64,000 bases of DNA. It comes from Fulvivirga ligni. GTDB lineage: Bacteria; Bacteroidota; Bacteroidia; Cytophagales; Cyclobacteriaceae. Below are positions 61,301 to 64,000 of this stretch, one piece after another. The stretch is from NCBI RefSeq assembly GCF_021389935.1, contig NZ_CP089979.1:2399001-2463000 (forward strand), written 5' to 3'. The notes below the pieces were generated by a model. That model worked only from the letters and a program-made list of their open reading frames with translations, did not search any database and had not been told where the DNA came from. A program made the translations under genes and the position numbers. Every line of letters starts with the position of its first letter. The stretch's first letter is position 1.

Positions 61301-64000
61301 TTAGTGATTCACCATTATTCTTTTCACTTCTGTGAAAGACTCGCCCTTCATTTTTAACAAATAGATGCCACTTGGCAAATGGGACATATCATAACTATAA
61401 GTTTGATTCAGGGTGTTCGGATAACTGGTTTCCGCTAAGATTTTGCCTGATGTATTATAGAAAACTATTTCCACAGTTTCCTTTGAATCAAGGTTAAATG
61501 GAATGTGAAGTAAACCGCTATTAGGGTTCGGGTATGGATTTTTAGCTTTTAGGTATTGTTCTGTTACATAAATATTGATATTGTCTATAAACAGATCACT
61601 TCCTTCATTATTAGTGGCCACAAAGGCTAATCTGGTTTGGTCAGTGCCAAGAAATGAAAATAGATTCATATCAATGGTTTTCCAATCGGTAGCTGCAGGT
61701 ACGCCAGAAAAGTTGCCACTGGTAATGTCATCACTATTGTATATGACGTAATCGTAGTTTTCTCCACAATCATAACTGGCTAAAATAGAAAGGCTATTTT
61801 CATTACTGGCCGATGCCACATCGAATGATAAGATGGCCGTGTTATAAGAACCAAAATCCAAAACAGGACTTATCAGTAGGTCTTGTTCTCCATTGTCATC
61901 GTATTCAGAAGTTTTGAGCCGTAGTGCTGTACTATAATCCAAAGTTACAGTATCCCAGGTGATGCTGTTGTCCGGGTTGCTTATTAACCACAGGCTGCTG
62001 TTATAAAAGTCTTCAAAGTTCTCTTTTATCGGGATCTCCTGCGAATTGCTATTCACAAATAAATTGAGGCTAGCCAAATTATTATCTGGGTTATGATCTA
62101 TGCTCAGATTGGGGTTAATGAGTGCTATTTCTAATGAGTGCTCACCTTCACTATAGTTAGGTAACGCGAGTGATATCGTTTCTTGTTCTCCTGCTTTTAA
62201 CGAATCTGCAGGGTCTTTTTGCCATTGTAGGGTTTGAGATACTCCATCAAAGGAAATGTTAATCTGCATAGAGCCAATGGCCTTAGTGCCCTTATTGGTG
62301 ACCACAAATCTTAAGGAATCGGACACGGTGCAAGAAGCTACCGAAGGAGAAATAATCTTTGTGATAGCAGCATCTGTTTTTTCTTTGGTTTCAAACTGAA
62401 TATTATCTAAATACAGATTATTGCCGTATCCGTTTATTCCTACAAAAGCAATGCTTACCTTTTGTCCGATATACTGCTCCATATCTAGTACTATGGTTTC
62501 CCAGTCATCTTCGTCCGCAGGTACGAAAAACGAGCTTGACCTTTTTGTAGTGCTCAAATCTACCCCTGTTTCATAAAATAAAGTGTCAGAATTATCGATA
62601 GCATCTCCGCAATAGGGATTCACCGTTACCAATAGTCCTTCTTTTAAGGCTGAGAAATAGCTTTCATAAGCAACATCAAATTGTAATACTGCCACTTTTA
62701 CATCAGTGAGGTCTATCATTCCTGACTTGAAAATGTCATGCTCCCCGTTTTCATAGATAGAAAAATTAACACCAAGAGCTTTATTGTTTGAGGTCTCTTT
62801 GGGGGCAGTGGTAATATTCCAGGTAATAAAACCATCAGGGTTTTCAATGCTCCAATTGGTAGGGAAGTTGTCGAAAGTGATATTGATAGGGTAATCTACT
62901 TCTTCAGGAACAGTAACTAATCTATCAGCAGAATTATTCGAATCGTCCTGATCGGTGCCGTTATTCACCTCAATGATGTCAAAAGTGAAATTATAGGCTC
63001 CAGAGGATGGGTAGGTATAAGTGCTGAATTCGATGTCAGTGGCTGCTAAGGGAGCGAGACTTCCGGAGTAGGATATAGTTTCAATAGGACTGCCATTGAC
63101 TAACAGCTGTATTTGAGCAGAGGTTACTGAATTGTTACCATAGTTTCTGATTTCTATAGTAGGAATAACATTATCGGCACAGTCTGCCACTTTTGGTGAA
63201 TATATCTGTCTCACGCCCAGGTTGTTACTAACCGTTACAGGAGCAATGTTGCCTTTTGAGCTTTTTAAGCTGGCCCTTCTGGGACTGTTGTCCATAACTA
63301 CCTGAATTCTACCTTTTTGGCCTTCGGTAAATATGTTCATACAAGCGTCATCAGTATAGTCCATGTAGTTTTGGAACATGTCCTGAGAGCTGCAAGATGT
63401 TCTGTTTTCACTTTCAGGGCATGTTGTTGTACTGCTTTCCTGAGTGGGTGTGTCATCTACATAGTCAGTACCCGAACATCCGCCTATATCACCCCAAATA
63501 TGTCTTAGCCCCAAATAATGTCCCACTTCGTGGGTGGTAGATCTCCCCAGATTGTATTTACTATCCAGACTCGCCGACGGAAATTTTTCAATAGACCCAA
63601 AGGCCATATAATCGATAACTACTCCATCAGTCTCCCTGTTAATGCTGCTGTTTTCCAGGCCACTCAATCCGGAATCCGGAAACTGAGCGTAACCCAAATA
63701 GTTGTCACCAAGGTCTGTAACCCAGATGTTTAGGTAATCTTCTGCAGGCCAATAGCTTAAGTTTTTAAGGGCATAATTTTCACCTACTAACCAGGAGGCT
63801 TGTGCACCGTTAACTCTCACAATTCCGTTTGTGGGTAGTCCTTCCGGGTCTCTCTGGGCCAAAGCAAATTGAATCTCCGTGTCAGCCGCTACTGACTGAA
63901 ATACAGTGGGCGTATTGCTGGCATCCGCATTGGTTCTTCTGTAATCTTCATTAAGAACATCAATTTGAGATATGATCTGCCCATCAGGAATGTTTCTGCC
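61301..64000 (-). CDS. Secreted M43 (pappalysin-type) metalloprotease with T9SS domain, N-terminus beyond the window
   Basis: The minus-strand frame is open through the right edge, so the visible 899 residues lack the true start; a TTG-based start at 63862 would remove conserved sequence (ISQIDVLNEDYRRTNADA) found in this protease family. The zinc site is HEVGHYLGLRH, and a Met-turn region follows (QNYMDYTDDACMN). Cys residues in the catalytic domain match the pappalysin pattern. Two long jelly-roll/MAM-like regions follow, each with an LYLDNIQFE- or LFIDNINIY-type end, then a T9SS sorting domain (NPYPNPNSGLLHIP, SGIYLLKMKGE). It should be secreted or surface-bound and may process other proteins. 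Confidence 0.9.
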   Translation of the reverse strand, partial: GRNIPDGQIISQIDVLNEDYRRTNADASNTPTVFQSVAADTEIQFALAQRDPEGLPTNGIVRVNGAQASWLVGENYALKNLSYWPAEDYLNIWVTDLGDNYLGYAQFPDSGLSGLENSSINRETDGVVIDYMAFGSIEKFPSASLDSKYNLGRSTTHEVGHYLGLRHIWGDIGGCSGTDYVDDTPTQESSTTTCPESENRTSCSSQDMFQNYMDYTDDACMNIFTEGQKGRIQVVMDNSPRRASLKSSKGNIAPVTVSNNLGVRQIYSPKVADCADNVIPTIEIRNYGNNSVTSAQIQLLVNGSPIETISYSGSLAPLAATDIEFSTYTYPSSGAYNFTFDIIEVNNGTDQDDSNNSADRLVTVPEEVDYPINITFDNFPTNWSIENPDGFITWNITTAPKETSNNKALGVNFSIYENGEHDIFKSGMIDLTDVKVAVLQFDVAYESYFSALKEGLLVTVNPYCGDAIDNSDTLFYETGVDLSTTKRSSSFFVPADEDDWETIVLDMEQYIGQKVSIAFVGINGYGNNLYLDNIQFETKEKTDAAITKIISPSVASCTVSDSLRFVVTNKGTKAIGSMQINISFDGVSQTLQWQKDPADSLKAGEQETISLALPNYSEGEHSLEIALINPNLSIDHNPDNNLASLNLFVNSNSQEIPIKENFEDFYNSSLWLISNPDNSITWDTVTLDYSTALRLKTSEYDDNGEQDLLISPVLDFGSYNTAILSFDVASASNENSLSILASYDCGENYDYVIYNSDDITSGNFSGVPAATDWKTIDMNLFSFLGTDQTRLAFVATNNEGSDLFIDNINIYVTEQYLKAKNPYPNPNSGLLHIPFNLDSKETVEIVFYNTSGKILAETSYPNTLNQTYSYDMSHLPSGIYLLKMKGESFTEVKRIMVNH

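Noticed and set aside
63862-64000. Treating 63862 as the true start of the M43 protease
   Set aside because: Translation stays open with conserved family sequence to the window edge, so the gene is partial.
1-64000. CRISPR arrays, tRNA or rRNA genes, transposases, integrases and attachment sites
   Set aside because: No regularly spaced repeats, cloverleaf-like sequence, transposase or integrase motifs were seen, so no mobile element or RNA gene is claimed.

Overview
The window is AT-rich DNA from the phylum Bacteroidota, most likely a gliding, polysaccharide-degrading member of Cytophagia; the genus cannot be fixed from sequence alone. Evidence: two SusC/SusD pairs, a giant hybrid two-component sensor, a BACON-domain GH5, C-terminal type IX secretion (T9SS) sorting domains, a Glu/Ala-tailed ribosomal protein S1, a TAnnTTTG promoter, and very few Shine-Dalgarno sites. 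No rRNA, tRNA, CRISPR array, transposase or integrase was seen.

Layout. 1-6.5 kb holds a partial lipoprotein, a LuxE-like acyl-protein synthetase, a 43-residue lipoprotein, adenine deaminase, a serine hydrolase and the cysE-cysM cysteine pair. 6.5-11 kb holds an ABC ATPase and TolC pair behind a sigma-54-like promoter, then rpsA with a structured leader. 11-14.1 kb holds an outer membrane receptor and a small orphan gene. 14.5-44.2 kb is one large polysaccharide utilization locus (PUL). 44.2-53 kb is a run of unrelated genes: a MocR regulator, azoreductase, M28 peptidase, deoxyribosyltransferase-like protein, PIN/excisionase toxin-antitoxin pair, Lnt-like nitrilase, Crp-type regulator and extradiol dioxygenase. 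53-55.3 kb is a GH3 beta-glucosidase that belongs functionally with the PUL. 55.3-64 kb is a minus-strand block of secreted unknowns, a rhodanese, two T9SS cargo proteins, a PASTA protein and D-Ala-D-Ala ligase.

The PUL fits xyloglucan. An outer-surface GH5 endo-enzyme with a BACON domain (the architecture of Bacteroides ovatus BoGH5A) would cut the backbone. A surface glycan-binding protein with a xyloglucan-binding-type C-terminus and IPT/TIG-rich lipoproteins would hold the chains. Two SusC/D pairs would import the oligosaccharides. In the periplasm a PA14-containing GH31 (alpha-xylosidase type), a GH2 and a GH27 (galactosidase types), a divergent GH95 (fucosidase fold) and the GH3 beta-glucosidase would dismantle them. 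The hybrid sensor sits between the two transport units and is the probable inducer-sensing activator. Direct-repeat sites with the core CATTTGAnnCCC lie upstream of GH31 on one helical face, and a copy lies upstream of the distant GH3, which suggests co-regulation.

The most unusual points are the divergent GH95 with a changed catalytic Asn position, the 619-residue surface lipoprotein of unknown fold, the hairpins that punctuate the enzyme operon, a GC-rich duplicated hairpin element before GH27, and the leader of rpsA.
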